This document shows, piece after piece, positions 27,423-35,788 of a stretch of 64,000 bases of DNA. Positions within the stretch are counted from its first letter, which is position 1. Every line of letters starts with the position of its first letter. This DNA comes from Streptomyces sp. NBC_01408. Its GTDB lineage: Bacteria; Actinomycetota; Actinomycetes; Streptomycetales; Streptomycetaceae. The position numbers were made by a program, and so were the translations under genes. The stretch lies in the NCBI RefSeq assembly GCF_026340255.1, contig NZ_JAPEPJ010000001.1:3341001-3405000 (forward strand). Reading direction: 5' to 3'. The notes under the pieces were generated by a model. The model had not been told where the DNA came from. It was given only the letters and a program-made list of their open reading frames with translations, and did no database searches.

Positions 27423-28640
27423 ATGGCGAAACGCGAACGCGTCGTACGCATGTCGGTGGAGCAGCCGCTCTGGCGCGCCCTGACGGTGTACCGGCTCGGG
27501 ACCATGGTCTACGCGGTGCTGTTGTTCGCCTCGGCGTACAAGCAGTTCCCGCACCCCTGGATCGCGGCCGGCTACCTCGCCTTCCTCGCCGTCTGGACCC
27601 TGGTCACCACCCCGAAGGTGGCCAACGCGGCGAGCTGCACCAAGGGCTTCCTCGTCGCCGACCTGACCGTCGCCATCGTCGGGATCGGGCTGACCCCGCT
27701 CGCCGACACCTACGAGCGGATCACCGGGGGCGGGCCCACCCTCCCCACGATCTGGACCGGGGGCGCGGTCCTCGGCTTCGCGATCAAGGGCGGCTGGCGC
27801 TGGGCCTGCTTCGCGTCCACCTTCGTGGCCGCGGCCACCGTCCTCATCCACAGTGGCCAGCCCACCCGCGACGCCCTGCACAACGTGCTGCTCGTCTGGG
27901 TCTCCTCCGTCGCCATCGGCTACGTCGTCGAGGTCGCCCGGGCCAGCGAGGCGACCCTCGCCCGCGCCCTGGAGATCGAGGCGGCCACCCGCGAGCGGGA
28001 GCGCCTGGCCCGCGACATCCACGACGGGGTCCTCCAGGTCCTCGCCATGGTCCAGCGGCGCGGTACGGACCTGGGCGGCGAGGCCGCGGAGCTCGGCCGG
28101 ATGGCGGGGGAGCAGGAGGTTGCGCTGCGCACCCTGGTCTCCAGCGGGCTGGTGCAGCCCTCCCGGATCTCCCGCGACGAGTCGCGCGGGGCGCTGGTGC
28201 ACGCGTACGAGGTCGAGGAGCCCGGCGCCGACGAGGGCGAACTGGACCTGCGTACCCTCCTCGCCCCGCATGCCGGGTCGCGGGTGAGCTTCGCCGAGCC
28301 GGGCACCCCGGTGCCGCTTCCGGTGCCGGCGGCGAGGGAGCTGGCCGCGGCGGTCGGCGCCGCCCTGGACAACGTGCGCAAGCACGCGGGCGAGGGGGCC
28401 CGGGCCTGGATCCTGGTCGAGGACTGGGGCGACGAGGTGATAGTGACCGTCCGCGACGACGGCCCGGGCATCCCGGCCGGCCGGCTCGACCAGGCGGAGG
28501 GCGAGGGACGGATGGGCGTGGCCCTGTCCATCCGCGGCCGGCTGCGCGACCTGGGCGGCAGCGCCGAGCTGCTGTCCGTCCCCGGGCAGGGCACCGAAGT
28601 GGAACTGAAAGTACCCAGGGGCAGGACGGACAACCGATGA
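27423..28640 (+). CDS. macS: MacS-type sensor histidine kinase
   Basis: 405 residues. About four to five membrane helices fill the first 170 residues with little extracytoplasmic loop. The HisKA_3 dimerisation segment is RERLARDIHDGVLQVLAMVQRR (phospho-His in RDIHDG). The ATPase domain has NVRKHA and VRDDGPGIPAGR. It signals to the response regulator encoded four bases later (ATGA overlap). In S. coelicolor the equivalent pair, also beside pfkA, is named MacRS and affects morphology and antibiotic production. Start uncertain: GTG 27414 or ATG 27450 are alternatives. Confidence 0.88.
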   Translation: MAKRERVVRMSVEQPLWRALTVYRLGTMVYAVLLFASAYKQFPHPWIAAGYLAFLAVWTLVTTPKVANAASCTKGFLVADLTVAIVGIGLTPLADTYERITGGGPTLPTIWTGGAVLGFAIKGGWRWACFASTFVAAATVLIHSGQPTRDALHNVLLVWVSSVAIGYVVEVARASEATLARALEIEAATRERERLARDIHDGVLQVLAMVQRRGTDLGGEAAELGRMAGEQEVALRTLVSSGLVQPSRISRDESRGALVHAYEVEEPGADEGELDLRTLLAPHAGSRVSFAEPGTPVPLPVPAARELAAAVGAALDNVRKHAGEGARAWILVEDWGDEVIVTVRDDGPGIPAGRLDQAEGEGRMGVALSIRGRLRDLGGSAELLSVPGQGTEVELKVPRGRTDNR

Positions 28641-29335
28641 GCGGACGGACCGAGTTGAACCAGAGCGACGAGCTGCACGAGATCAAGGTCATGGTCGTCG
28701 ACGACCACCCGATGTGGCGGGACGCGGTCGCCCGCGACCTGGCCGCGGCGGGCTTCGACGTGGTGGCCACGGCCGGGGACGGCCCCGAGGCGGTACGCCG
28801 GGCCCCTGCAGTCTCCCCCCACGTCCTGGTCCTCGACCTGAACCTGCCCGGCATGCCGGGGGTGCAGGTCTGCAAGGAGCTGGTCGGCGCCCACCCGGCC
28901 CTGCGGGTCCTCGTCCTGTCGGCCAGCGGCGAGCACGCGGACGTCCTGGAAGCGGTGAAGTCCGGCGCGACCGGCTACCTGCTGAAGTCCGCGGGTGCCC
29001 AGGAGCTGATCGACGCGGTCCGCCGCACGGCGGCCGGAGACCCGGTGTTCACCCCGGGCCTGGCCGGGCTGGTGCTCGGCGAGTACCGGCGCCTGGCCAC
29101 CGACCCGGCGCCCGCCGCCTCCGACGAGCCGAAGGTGCCGCAGCTGACCGACCGGGAGACCGAGGTGCTGCGGCTGGTGGCCAAGGGGCTCTCGTACAAG
29201 CAGATCGCGGAGCGGCTGGTCATCTCCCACCGGACGGTGCAGAACCACGTCCAGAACACCCTGGGCAAACTCCAGTTGCACAACCGGGTGGAGCTCGTCC
29301 GGTACGCGATAGAGCGGGGCCTGGACGACGTGTAG
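28637..29335 (+). CDS. macR: MacR-type NarL/FixJ response regulator
   Basis: 232 residues. Receiver domain: VVDDHPMWRDAV (acidic pair), VLVLDLNLPGMPG (phospho-Asp) and GYLLKSAGAQELIDAV (Lys). A linker leads to a LuxR-type HTH, LTDRETEVLRLVAKGLSYKQIAERL and ISHRTVQNHVQNTL. Overlaps macS by ATGA. It should regulate membrane and morphogenesis genes by analogy with S. coelicolor MacR. Confidence 0.92.
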   Translation: MSGRTELNQSDELHEIKVMVVDDHPMWRDAVARDLAAAGFDVVATAGDGPEAVRRAPAVSPHVLVLDLNLPGMPGVQVCKELVGAHPALRVLVLSASGEHADVLEAVKSGATGYLLKSAGAQELIDAVRRTAAGDPVFTPGLAGLVLGEYRRLATDPAPAASDEPKVPQLTDRETEVLRLVAKGLSYKQIAERLVISHRTVQNHVQNTLGKLQLHNRVELVRYAIERGLDDV

Positions 29336-29490
29336 CCGGCCGCGCGCGGTGGCGCCGATCGTACTTACGTCCTCGTACGAGTGAACGGGCATACGCAACG
29401 CCGCGTGATTCCACCGGAATTGACCTCTCCATGACGCTTGATGTGACGCGGGTCACCACTAGCGTGACCGCCATGGCGAAGGGAGATTCC

Positions 29491-30519
29491 ATGAAGGTCG
29501 GAGTGCTGACCGGTGGCGGCGACTGCCCCGGGCTCAACGCGGTGATCAGGGCCGTCGTCCGCAAGGGCGAGCAGGAGTACGGCTACGGGTTCATCGGCTT
29601 CAAGGACGGCTGGCGGGGCCTGGTCGAAGGGGCCACCGTCCCGCTCGACATCCCCGCCGTCCGCGGCATCCTGCCCCGGGGCGGCACCATCCTCGGATCC
29701 TCGCGCACCAACCCGTTCAAGACGGAGAACGGGGTGCGGGGCATCAAGGAGAACCTCGCCAAGTACGAGGTGGACGCGCTCATCGCGATCGGCGGCGAGG
29801 ACACCCTCGGGGTCGCCGCCCAGCTGTACGAGGAGTACGGCATCCCCTGCGTCGGCGTGCCGAAGACCATCGACAACGACCTGTCCGCCACCGACTACAC
29901 CTTCGGCTTCGACACGGCCGTCGGCATCGCGACCGAGGCCATCGACCGGCTGCACACCACGGCCGAGTCGCACATGCGGGTCCTGGTCGTCGAGGTCATG
30001 GGCCGGCACGCCGGCTGGATCGCCCTGCACTCGGGGCTGGCGGGCGGCGCCAACGTCATCCTCATCCCGGAGCAGCGCTTCGACATGGACCAGGTGTGCG
30101 CCTGGGTCACCTCCCGGTTCAAGGCCAGTTACGCGCCGATCGTGGTGGTCGCGGAGGGGGCGATGCCCAAGGACGGCGAGCTGGTGCTGAAGGACGCCAC
30201 CACGGACTCCTTCGGCCACGTCCGGCTGTCCGGCGTGGGCGAGTGGCTGGCCAAGGAGATCGAGGCACGCACCGGCAAGGAGGCCCGGACCACCGTGCTC
30301 GGGCACATCCAGCGCGGCGGCACCCCGAGCGCCTTCGACCGCTGGCTGGCCACCCGGTTCGGGCTGCACGCCATCGACGCGGTGCGGGACGGCGACTTCG
30401 GCAAGATGGTCGCGCTCCAGGGGACGGACATCGTGCGGGTGCCGATCACCGAGGCCACGGCGAAGCTGAAGACGGTGGACCCGGCGCTGTACCAGGAGGT
30501 CGGGGTCTTCTTCGGCTGA
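29491..30519 (+). CDS. pfkA: 6-phosphofructokinase
   Basis: 342 residues. MKVGVLTGGGDCPGLNAVIR opens the nucleotide site, PKTIDNDL carries the catalytic Asp region and MGRHAGWIAL is the fructose-6-phosphate motif. The donor-specificity stretch reads GGEDTLG, the form seen in actinomycete ATP-dependent enzymes; the sequence alone does not exclude pyrophosphate use. It commits sugar to glycolysis. ATG 29491, with AAGGGAG 5-6 nt upstream, is preferred to ATG 29473. Confidence 0.95.
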   Translation: MKVGVLTGGGDCPGLNAVIRAVVRKGEQEYGYGFIGFKDGWRGLVEGATVPLDIPAVRGILPRGGTILGSSRTNPFKTENGVRGIKENLAKYEVDALIAIGGEDTLGVAAQLYEEYGIPCVGVPKTIDNDLSATDYTFGFDTAVGIATEAIDRLHTTAESHMRVLVVEVMGRHAGWIALHSGLAGGANVILIPEQRFDMDQVCAWVTSRFKASYAPIVVVAEGAMPKDGELVLKDATTDSFGHVRLSGVGEWLAKEIEARTGKEARTTVLGHIQRGGTPSAFDRWLATRFGLHAIDAVRDGDFGKMVALQGTDIVRVPITEATAKLKTVDPALYQEVGVFFG

Positions 30520-30536
30520 GCCTCCGGGCACGGCCG

Positions 30537-30726
30537 CGGTTTGCCGCTGCGCGGGCTGGTCCCCGCCCCGCCCTTTCGCCGTTTCCTGGGGCTCCGCCCC
30601 AGACCCCGCGCCTCAAACGCCGGCGGGGCTGTCTTTCAGCCTGTCCGGCGTTTGAGGACCGGGTCCGGGCAGAGCCCGGGGAGCGGTGGAAGGGCGGGTG
30701 GGGGACGGGCCCCGCGCAGCGGCCCC
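30537..30726. repeat. Dispersed palindromic repeat, copy 5 (most complete)
   Basis: The fullest copy. Both ends carry the CGCTGCGCGGG / CCCGCGCAGCGG sequence (30544, 30711). Inside come CCGCCCTTTCGCCGTTTCC and its partner, then GGGGCTCCGCCCC and its inverted partner around 30676, with the CTCAAACGCCGG arms meeting near 30635. Length about 190 bp. Confidence 0.85.
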
Positions 30727-30740
30727 GCCTGACGCCGCCT

Positions 30741-30746
30741 TAGATT
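30741..30746 (+). promoter_or_regulatory. Leaderless -10 hexamer (TAGATT)
   Basis: TAGATT followed by 6 nt and GTG 30753. No ribosome site; no clear -35. Confidence 0.5.
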
Positions 30747-30752
30747 GGGCGC

Positions 30753-31076
30753 GTGAACATACCCGACTGGCTCCGCTGGGGGCTCGCCGCCTTCGCCGCC
30801 TTCCAACTCCTCGGCGCCTACTCCGCCCTGCGCAAGGTCCGCGCGGAGACCGGAGCCCGCCGGACGGACGCCAAGCTGAACCTGGCGGACGGCCTCGCCT
30901 GCGCCACGATGTTCACCGGCCTCGCCGCCGGCCAGGTCGTCGTCGCCGCGTGCGGGCTGGCCGTGCAAGGGCCGGTGCTGCTGACGCAGCTGATCCGCTG
31001 GTACCGTGCCCGCTCCGAGCCGGCCCCCGACAGCCCCTCCCGGCCCGCGGACGACACTTCGGACTCGCTCGCCTAG
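30753..31076 (+). CDS. Small two-helix membrane protein
   Basis: 107 residues. Hydrophobic segments at about 8-24 and 50-75, a short basic connector and a Pro/Ser/Asp-rich C-terminal tail. No known domain. Its stop and that of the convergent anthranilate synthase gene share the palindrome CTAG (31073-31076). Confidence 0.65.
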   Translation: MNIPDWLRWGLAAFAAFQLLGAYSALRKVRAETGARRTDAKLNLADGLACATMFTGLAAGQVVVAACGLAVQGPVLLTQLIRWYRARSEPAPDSPSRPADDTSDSLA

Positions 31077-33001
31077 ACCTTGACCCCCACCCCGGCCACC
31101 AGCTCGCGCAGCAGGTCCGCGCCGCGGAGGGTCAGTACGGACTCCGGGTGGAACTGGACGCCCGCGAAGCCCCCCGCCGCGGAGCGGACCGCGTGGACCT
31201 CGCCCGTGCCGGGGTCACGGGACACCTCGACCCCCCGTACGGAAAGGGCGGCGTCCAAGGAGTCGTCGCAGTGCGCGGTGTACGTGTTGTAGAAGCCGAC
31301 CACCTCCTCGGCCCCGAACAGGTCGATGCGGGTCTGCGCGCCCTGGGCCGGCTGCGCCTTGCGGATCAGCGGGAGGCCCAGCTCGGCCGCGAGCAGCTCG
31401 TGCCCCAGGCAGACCCCGACCAGGCCGTGGCGGTGGCCCGCCAGCAGCTCCGCCGCCAGCGCGCGCAGCATCCGCATCTTCGGGTCGCCGGCGTCCGCCG
31501 GGTTCCCCGGGCCGGGGCCCAGTACGACCGGGCCCTCCCAGGCCAGGGCCGCCGCCCGCAGCCCCGGGTCGTCGTAGCGGCGTACGGTCACCTCCAGGCC
31601 GGTCACCCGCAGCAGGTGCGCCAGCATCGCCGTGAACGTGTCCTCGCCGTCCACCACCAGCGCGTGGCCGCCCGGCGCGGCGGGCCGCTCCTGCATCCGC
31701 AGCCAGAACGGGGCCAGGTCCGCCCGCCGGGCCTCCAGCGCGGCCCGCACCCGGGGGTCGTCCGCCAGCCGGGCCCCTGTGAAGGCCGGGCGGGGCGCGG
31801 CCGGCCGTACGCCTAGGGCCGCCAGCACCCCGGCGGCCTTCGCGTGGGTCTCGGCCACCTCGCCCGCCGGATCGGAGTGCCGCACGAGGGTGGCGCCGAC
31901 CGGCACCCGCAGTACCCCGTCCGGGGCGATGTCGGCGGTGCGGATCAGGATGGGGGAGTCCAGCGTCTGGGCCCCTGCGGCGTCCAGGCCGAGCAGGGCC
32001 AGCGCGCCCGCGTAGTAGCCGCGGCCCCCGGCCTCGTACCGTTCGATGACCCGGCAGGCGTTCTGCACCGGGGAGCCGGTGACGGTCGCCGCGAACATCG
32101 TCTCGCGCAGCACCTCGCGCACGTCCAGCGAGGAGCGGCCGCGCAGTTCGTACTCGGTGTGCGCGAGGTGGGACATCTCCTTGAGCCGGGGTCCGACGAC
32201 GACCCCGCCCCGGTCGCCGACGGTGCACATCATCTTGAGTTCCTCGTCGACCACCATCGACAGCTCCTCGGTCTCCTTGCGGTCGCCGAGGAAGGCGAGG
32301 AGCGACTCGGCCGTCGGGCCCGTGGCGGGATAGCGGTACGTGCCGCTGATCGGGTTCATCACGACCGTGCCCCCGGACATCCGCACGTGCACCTCGGGAC
32401 TGGCCCCGACCAGGGTGCGGTCGCCGGTGTGGACGACGTACGTCCAGTACGCGCCGCGCTCGCCCAGCAGCAGCCGCCGGAACAGGGCGAGGGCGTCGGC
32501 GCGGCCGAAGCCGTCGATCCGCCCCTCGTAGGTCCGCCGGATCACGAAGTTGGCGCCCTCCCCGCGGCCGATCTCGTCGCGGATGACGCGCTCCACGGTG
32601 GCCGCGTACTCGCTGTCGGGGACGTCGAAGCCGCCGTCCTCCACCCGGACCTGGTGCGCGGGCAGCGCGGCCAGCGCCTCGGCGAGCGGGATCTCGTACG
32701 CCTCCTCGGTGACGAGCACGCTCAGCGGGGTCCCGTCGTCGCGTACGTCGAATCCGCGCTCGCGGATCTGCCGGAAGGGGACGAGGGCGAGGGTGGGGAG
32801 CGGCCCGACGGGCAGGTCGGCGAGGCGCTCGGCCTCGTGGACGGCGCCCAGGAGCACTTCGACCGTGTCGTGGTCGCGGCCGGGGGTCCGGCGCCGGAGC
32901 AGGGCGAACGGCGGGCAGGAGCCGTCGAGGAGCCGGCCGAGCACCGAGGGCGCGGCTACGGCTACGGCTGCGGGCGTGGACGTGGGCGCGGGCGTGGACA
33001 T
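31073..33001 (-). CDS. Fused anthranilate synthase (TrpE-TrpG)
   Basis: 642 residues. Residues 1-430 are the chorismate-binding component I (ATVTGSPVQNACRVIERYE, GYYAGALALLG, IRTADI). After a short linker comes a class-I glutamine amidotransferase (about 445-635) with GPGNPADAG, the catalytic Cys in GVCLGHELLAAEL and His-x-Glu in QFHPESVLT. It makes anthranilate from chorismate and glutamine. Fused forms also occur as PhzE-type enzymes, but the Trp attenuator upstream marks this as tryptophan biosynthesis. ATG 33001 has GGAAGG upstream. Confidence 0.93.
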   Translation of the reverse strand: MSTPAPTSTPAAVAVAAPSVLGRLLDGSCPPFALLRRRTPGRDHDTVEVLLGAVHEAERLADLPVGPLPTLALVPFRQIRERGFDVRDDGTPLSVLVTEEAYEIPLAEALAALPAHQVRVEDGGFDVPDSEYAATVERVIRDEIGRGEGANFVIRRTYEGRIDGFGRADALALFRRLLLGERGAYWTYVVHTGDRTLVGASPEVHVRMSGGTVVMNPISGTYRYPATGPTAESLLAFLGDRKETEELSMVVDEELKMMCTVGDRGGVVVGPRLKEMSHLAHTEYELRGRSSLDVREVLRETMFAATVTGSPVQNACRVIERYEAGGRGYYAGALALLGLDAAGAQTLDSPILIRTADIAPDGVLRVPVGATLVRHSDPAGEVAETHAKAAGVLAALGVRPAAPRPAFTGARLADDPRVRAALEARRADLAPFWLRMQERPAAPGGHALVVDGEDTFTAMLAHLLRVTGLEVTVRRYDDPGLRAAALAWEGPVVLGPGPGNPADAGDPKMRMLRALAAELLAGHRHGLVGVCLGHELLAAELGLPLIRKAQPAQGAQTRIDLFGAEEVVGFYNTYTAHCDDSLDAALSVRGVEVSRDPGTGEVHAVRSAAGGFAGVQFHPESVLTLRGADLLRELVAGVGVKV

Positions 33002-33056
33002 GGGGCGGGCTTCCTTCCGGTGGGAGGAGCGGGCCCGGGTCCGTGCGCGAACGCGG

Positions 33057-33080
33057 AAGGCCGCCCCTCGGGGCGGCCTT
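33057..33080 (-). terminator. Attenuator hairpin of the trp leader
   Basis: A perfect 11-bp inverted repeat AAGGCCGCCCC/GGGGCGGCCTT around 2 nt, lying 17 nt after the leader-peptide stop and about 55 nt before the anthranilate synthase start. It is the expected termination stem of a ribosome-mediated attenuator. No U-run follows, which is usual in Streptomyces. Confidence 0.8.
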
Positions 33081-33096
33081 CGCGTCGGTCGTGTCT

Positions 33097-33165
33097 CTAG
33101 GTACGCGCGAGGGGTGGGCCGCCGGGAGCGGGCCACCACCAGTTCAGGTTCGCGTGCGCGTACAT
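33097..33165 (-). CDS. trpL: Tryptophan leader peptide
   Basis: A 22-residue ORF, MYAHANLNWWWPAPGG followed by PPLART, with three consecutive Trp codons at positions 9-11. Stalling at these codons when tryptophanyl-tRNA is scarce should prevent the attenuator stem from forming and allow transcription of the anthranilate synthase. A TAGGGT -10 hexamer lies 7 nt before the ATG, so the leader mRNA is probably leaderless. Confidence 0.88.
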   Translation of the reverse strand: MYAHANLNWWWPAPGGPPLART

Positions 33166-33172
33166 GGGAGGG

Positions 33173-33178
33173 ACCCTA
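33173..33178 (-). promoter_or_regulatory. -10 hexamer of the trp leader (TAGGGT)
   Basis: Complement of 33173-33178 reads TAGGGT, 7 nt before the leader peptide ATG. No clear -35. Confidence 0.55.
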
Positions 33179-33313
33179 GCCCACGCCCGCGGTGGAGGCG
33201 AAGGACCCGCCCCCGGGCACGTCCGGAATCACCAATTCCAGCCACTGGGGTCCGGTTCGGGGGATATCTGTCTCACGTAGTGGGCGCACGGCTGGACAGG
33301 GCGTGCGACGCCG

Positions 33314-33319
33314 TAATGT
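33314..33319 (+). promoter_or_regulatory. -10 hexamer of the DAHP synthase gene (TAATGT)
   Basis: TAATGT with 7 nt to GTG 33327, consistent with a leaderless transcript. TGGACA at 33293 is a candidate -35 but at 15 nt is too close. Confidence 0.5.
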
Positions 33320-33326
33320 GTAACAG

Positions 33327-34682
33327 GTGACCGTGAACGCTGAAACCCAAGCCCCCGCCTCCAAGGCGACCTGGCGAGACCTTCCCGCGGCGCAGCAGCC
33401 TTCGTACCCCGATGCCGAGGCCCTGCGCGCTGTCGTCGCGGACCTCGAGTCGTATCCTCCGCTCGTTTTCGCGGGTGAGTGCGACCAGCTGCGCGCCCGT
33501 CTGGGAGCCGTCGCCAAGGGCGAGGCGTTCCTCCTTCAGGGTGGCGACTGCGCCGAGGCCTTCGACGGCGTGTCCGCCGAGCACATCCGAGCCAAGCTGA
33601 AGACGTTGCTCCAGATGAGTGCCGTCCTCACCTACGCGGCCTCCGTGCCCGTCGTGAAGGTCGGCCGCATCGCCGGCCAGTACTCCAAGCCGCGCTCCAA
33701 GGACACCGAGACCCGCGACGGCGTGACGCTGCCGACCTACCGCGGCGACTCCGTCAACGGCTTCGCCTTCACCGAAGAGGCCCGGATCCCGGACCCCGAG
33801 CGGCTGAAGCGGATGTACAACGCCTCCGCCTCCACCCTCAACCTGGTGCGTGCCTTCACCACCGGTGGTTACGCCGACCTGCGCCAGGTGCACGCCTGGA
33901 ACCAGGACTTCGTGAAGTCGTCCCCGTCCGGCCAGCGCTACGAGCAGCTGGCCCGCGAGATCGACAACGCGCTGAACTTCATGAAGGCCTGCGGCACCGA
34001 CCCGGCGGAGTTCAAGGCCGTCGAGTTCTACGCCTCCCACGAGGCGCTGCTGCTCGACTACGAGGGCGCGCTGACCCGCACCGACTCGCGGACCGGCAAG
34101 CTCTACGACACCTCCGGCCACATGGTCTGGATCGGTGAGCGCACCCGCCAGCTGGACCACGCGCACATCGAGTTCTGCTCGCAGATCGCCAACCCGATCG
34201 GCATCAAGCTCGGCCCCACCACCACGGTCGACGAGGCGCTGACGTACATCGACCGTCTCGACCCCGACCGCGAGCCGGGCCGGCTGACCTTCGTCGTCCG
34301 CATGGGCGCCGACAAGGTCCGCGACAAGCTCCCCGAGCTGGTCGAGAAGGTCACCGCCTCGGGCGCCACCGTGGCCTGGGTCACCGACCCGATGCACGGC
34401 AACACCTTCGAGGCGGCCTCCGGCCACAAGACGCGCCGTTTCGACGACGTGCTCGACGAGGTCAAGGGCTTCTTCGAGGTCCACAAGGCGCTGGGCACCC
34501 ACCCGGGCGGCATCCACGTCGAGCTCACCGGTGACGACGTCACCGAGTGCGTGGGCGGCGGCGACGAGATCTTCGTCGACGACCTGCACCAGCGCTACGA
34601 GACGGCCTGCGACCCGCGGCTCAACCGCAGCCAGTCCCTGGACCTGGCGTTCCTGGTCGCCGAGATGTACCGCGACCAGTAG
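33327..34682 (+). CDS. aroH: Class II 3-deoxy-7-phosphoheptulonate (DAHP) synthase
   Basis: 451 residues, the plant/actinobacterial class II type, unrelated in sequence to AroG/F/H of E. coli. Landmarks are LLQGGDCAEAF, VGRIAGQYSKPRS, RAFTTGGYADL, GERTRQLDHAHIE, DPMHGNT and GGIHVELTGDDVTEC. It joins PEP and erythrose-4-phosphate at the entry of the shikimate pathway. It is divergent from the anthranilate synthase, so the first enzyme of the pathway and of its Trp branch share a 161-nt control region. A nearby GTG at 33333 is an alternative start. Confidence 0.95.
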   Translation: MTVNAETQAPASKATWRDLPAAQQPSYPDAEALRAVVADLESYPPLVFAGECDQLRARLGAVAKGEAFLLQGGDCAEAFDGVSAEHIRAKLKTLLQMSAVLTYAASVPVVKVGRIAGQYSKPRSKDTETRDGVTLPTYRGDSVNGFAFTEEARIPDPERLKRMYNASASTLNLVRAFTTGGYADLRQVHAWNQDFVKSSPSGQRYEQLAREIDNALNFMKACGTDPAEFKAVEFYASHEALLLDYEGALTRTDSRTGKLYDTSGHMVWIGERTRQLDHAHIEFCSQIANPIGIKLGPTTTVDEALTYIDRLDPDREPGRLTFVVRMGADKVRDKLPELVEKVTASGATVAWVTDPMHGNTFEAASGHKTRRFDDVLDEVKGFFEVHKALGTHPGGIHVELTGDDVTECVGGGDEIFVDDLHQRYETACDPRLNRSQSLDLAFLVAEMYRDQ

Positions 34683-34710
34683 GGATCAGTCAGTAGCTTC
34701 GTACGACAGT

Positions 34711-34739
34711 GGGGCGCGGATCGATGTGATCCGCGCCCC
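34711..34739 (+). terminator. Terminator after the DAHP synthase gene
   Basis: Perfect 12-bp stem GGGGCGCGGATC/GATCCGCGCCCC around GATGT. Confidence 0.85.
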
Positions 34740-34758
34740 ATCGTCGTATCGAGGGCTT

Positions 34759-34803
34759 TTAGGGTTGCCTAACTTTGGGTACGGTTAGGTAAGCCTCACC
34801 GAA
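34759..34803 (+). promoter_or_regulatory. Two DtxR/DmdR-type iron boxes
   Basis: TTAGGTAAGCCTCACCGAA (34785-34803) fits the DmdR1 consensus, TTAGGTTAGGCTCACCTAA, at nearly all positions. A second, weaker box TTAGGGTTGCCTAACTTTG (34759-34777) lies 7 nt upstream. Iron-loaded repressor bound here should shut off the bfd-like gene, so ferredoxin made under iron shortage could release iron from bacterioferritin. Confidence 0.8.
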
Positions 34804-34846
34804 TAGGGGATGGCTCGCCGAACCACCGCCCAGGGAGGTGAACCGC

Positions 34847-35122
34847 GTGTACGTCTGCTCTTGCTTCGGGATCACCGACAAGCAGGTCAAGGACCACGCG
34901 GCCGCCGGCGCCTGCACCCCGCGCCAGATAGCCTCGGCCACCAAGGCCGGCACCGACTGCGGTTCCTGCGTGCGCACCATCCAGGGCATCCTCGGCCGCG
35001 GTGCGTGCCCGCGCCGGGAACTGCTGGAGAAGGGCAACACGGCGGCCGTGCTCGCCGCCGACGTGTCGCCCGCGACTGCTCCCGTTCCCTCGCTCGAGCC
35101 CGCGCTCGCGGAAGCCGCCTAG
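34847..35122 (+). CDS. bfd: Bacterioferritin-associated ferredoxin
   Basis: 91 residues. The [2Fe-2S]-binding BFD domain has CSCFG at the start and CGSCVRTIQ at about 45-53, giving four cysteine ligands. It reduces ferric iron stored in bacterioferritin. The Ala-rich tail beyond residue 65 is extra. GTG 34847 is chosen because GGGAGG lies 8 nt upstream; the in-frame GTG at 34838 abuts that sequence. Convergent with bfr (16-nt gap). Confidence 0.9.
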   Translation: MYVCSCFGITDKQVKDHAAAGACTPRQIASATKAGTDCGSCVRTIQGILGRGACPRRELLEKGNTAAVLAADVSPATAPVPSLEPALAEAA

Positions 35123-35138
35123 CCCCACGCCGGTCCGG

Positions 35139-35615
35139 CTAGCTCGGCTGTTCGATCAGCTGCGCGATGTACAGCGGCTCGCCCAGTGACTCGATGAGCT
35201 CCAGCTGGGTGTCGAGGTAGTCGATGTGGTGCTCCTCGTCCGCCAGGATCTCCTCGAAGAGACGGGCGGAGGTGATGTCACCCTTGCCGCGCATGACCTC
35301 GATGCCCCGCTTGAGCCGGTCGATCGCCTCGACCTCCACCTGGCGGTCCGCCTGGAACATCTCCGTGATGGTCTGCCCGACCCGCACGTGGAAGAGGCGC
35401 TGGTAGTTCGGCAGACCGTCGAGCATCAGGATGCGCTCGGTGATCTTGTCCGCGTGCTTCATCTCGTCGATGGACTCTTCACGCGTGTACTTGGCGAGCT
35501 TGGTCCAGCCCTTGTTGTCCTGGATGCGGTAGTGCAGCCAGTACTGGTTGATGGCCGTCAGCTCACCGGTCAGCTGCTCGTTCAGAAACTCAAGGACCTC
35601 GGGGTCGCCCTGCAT
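35139..35615 (-). CDS. bfr: Bacterioferritin
   Basis: 158 residues, full length. Ferroxidase ligands are in NEQLTGELTAINQY (Glu18), EEMK-type ESIDEMKHAD (Glu51, His54), Glu94 and EEHH (Glu127, His130); the heme-binding Met52 is in DEMKHAD. It stores iron in 24-mer shells. GGAAGGAG precedes the ATG. It pairs functionally with the convergent bfd. Confidence 0.95.
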   Translation of the reverse strand: MQGDPEVLEFLNEQLTGELTAINQYWLHYRIQDNKGWTKLAKYTREESIDEMKHADKITERILMLDGLPNYQRLFHVRVGQTITEMFQADRQVEVEAIDRLKRGIEVMRGKGDITSARLFEEILADEEHHIDYLDTQLELIESLGEPLYIAQLIEQPS

Positions 35616-35788
35616 CGCAGAGGCTCCTTCCAGGCAATGTCAGCTAAGTGACGGGGCAGTTGCGCGCATCCTTGCACCGCCGCTGGGGGCCGTCCAGTAA
35701 GTGCCTCCTTAGTGGGAGTTACCGCGACTTGCCCGAATCGACCCAGACCTGGTCATGACCACCCTGCCCAGTCTGTCACCATGGAGTC

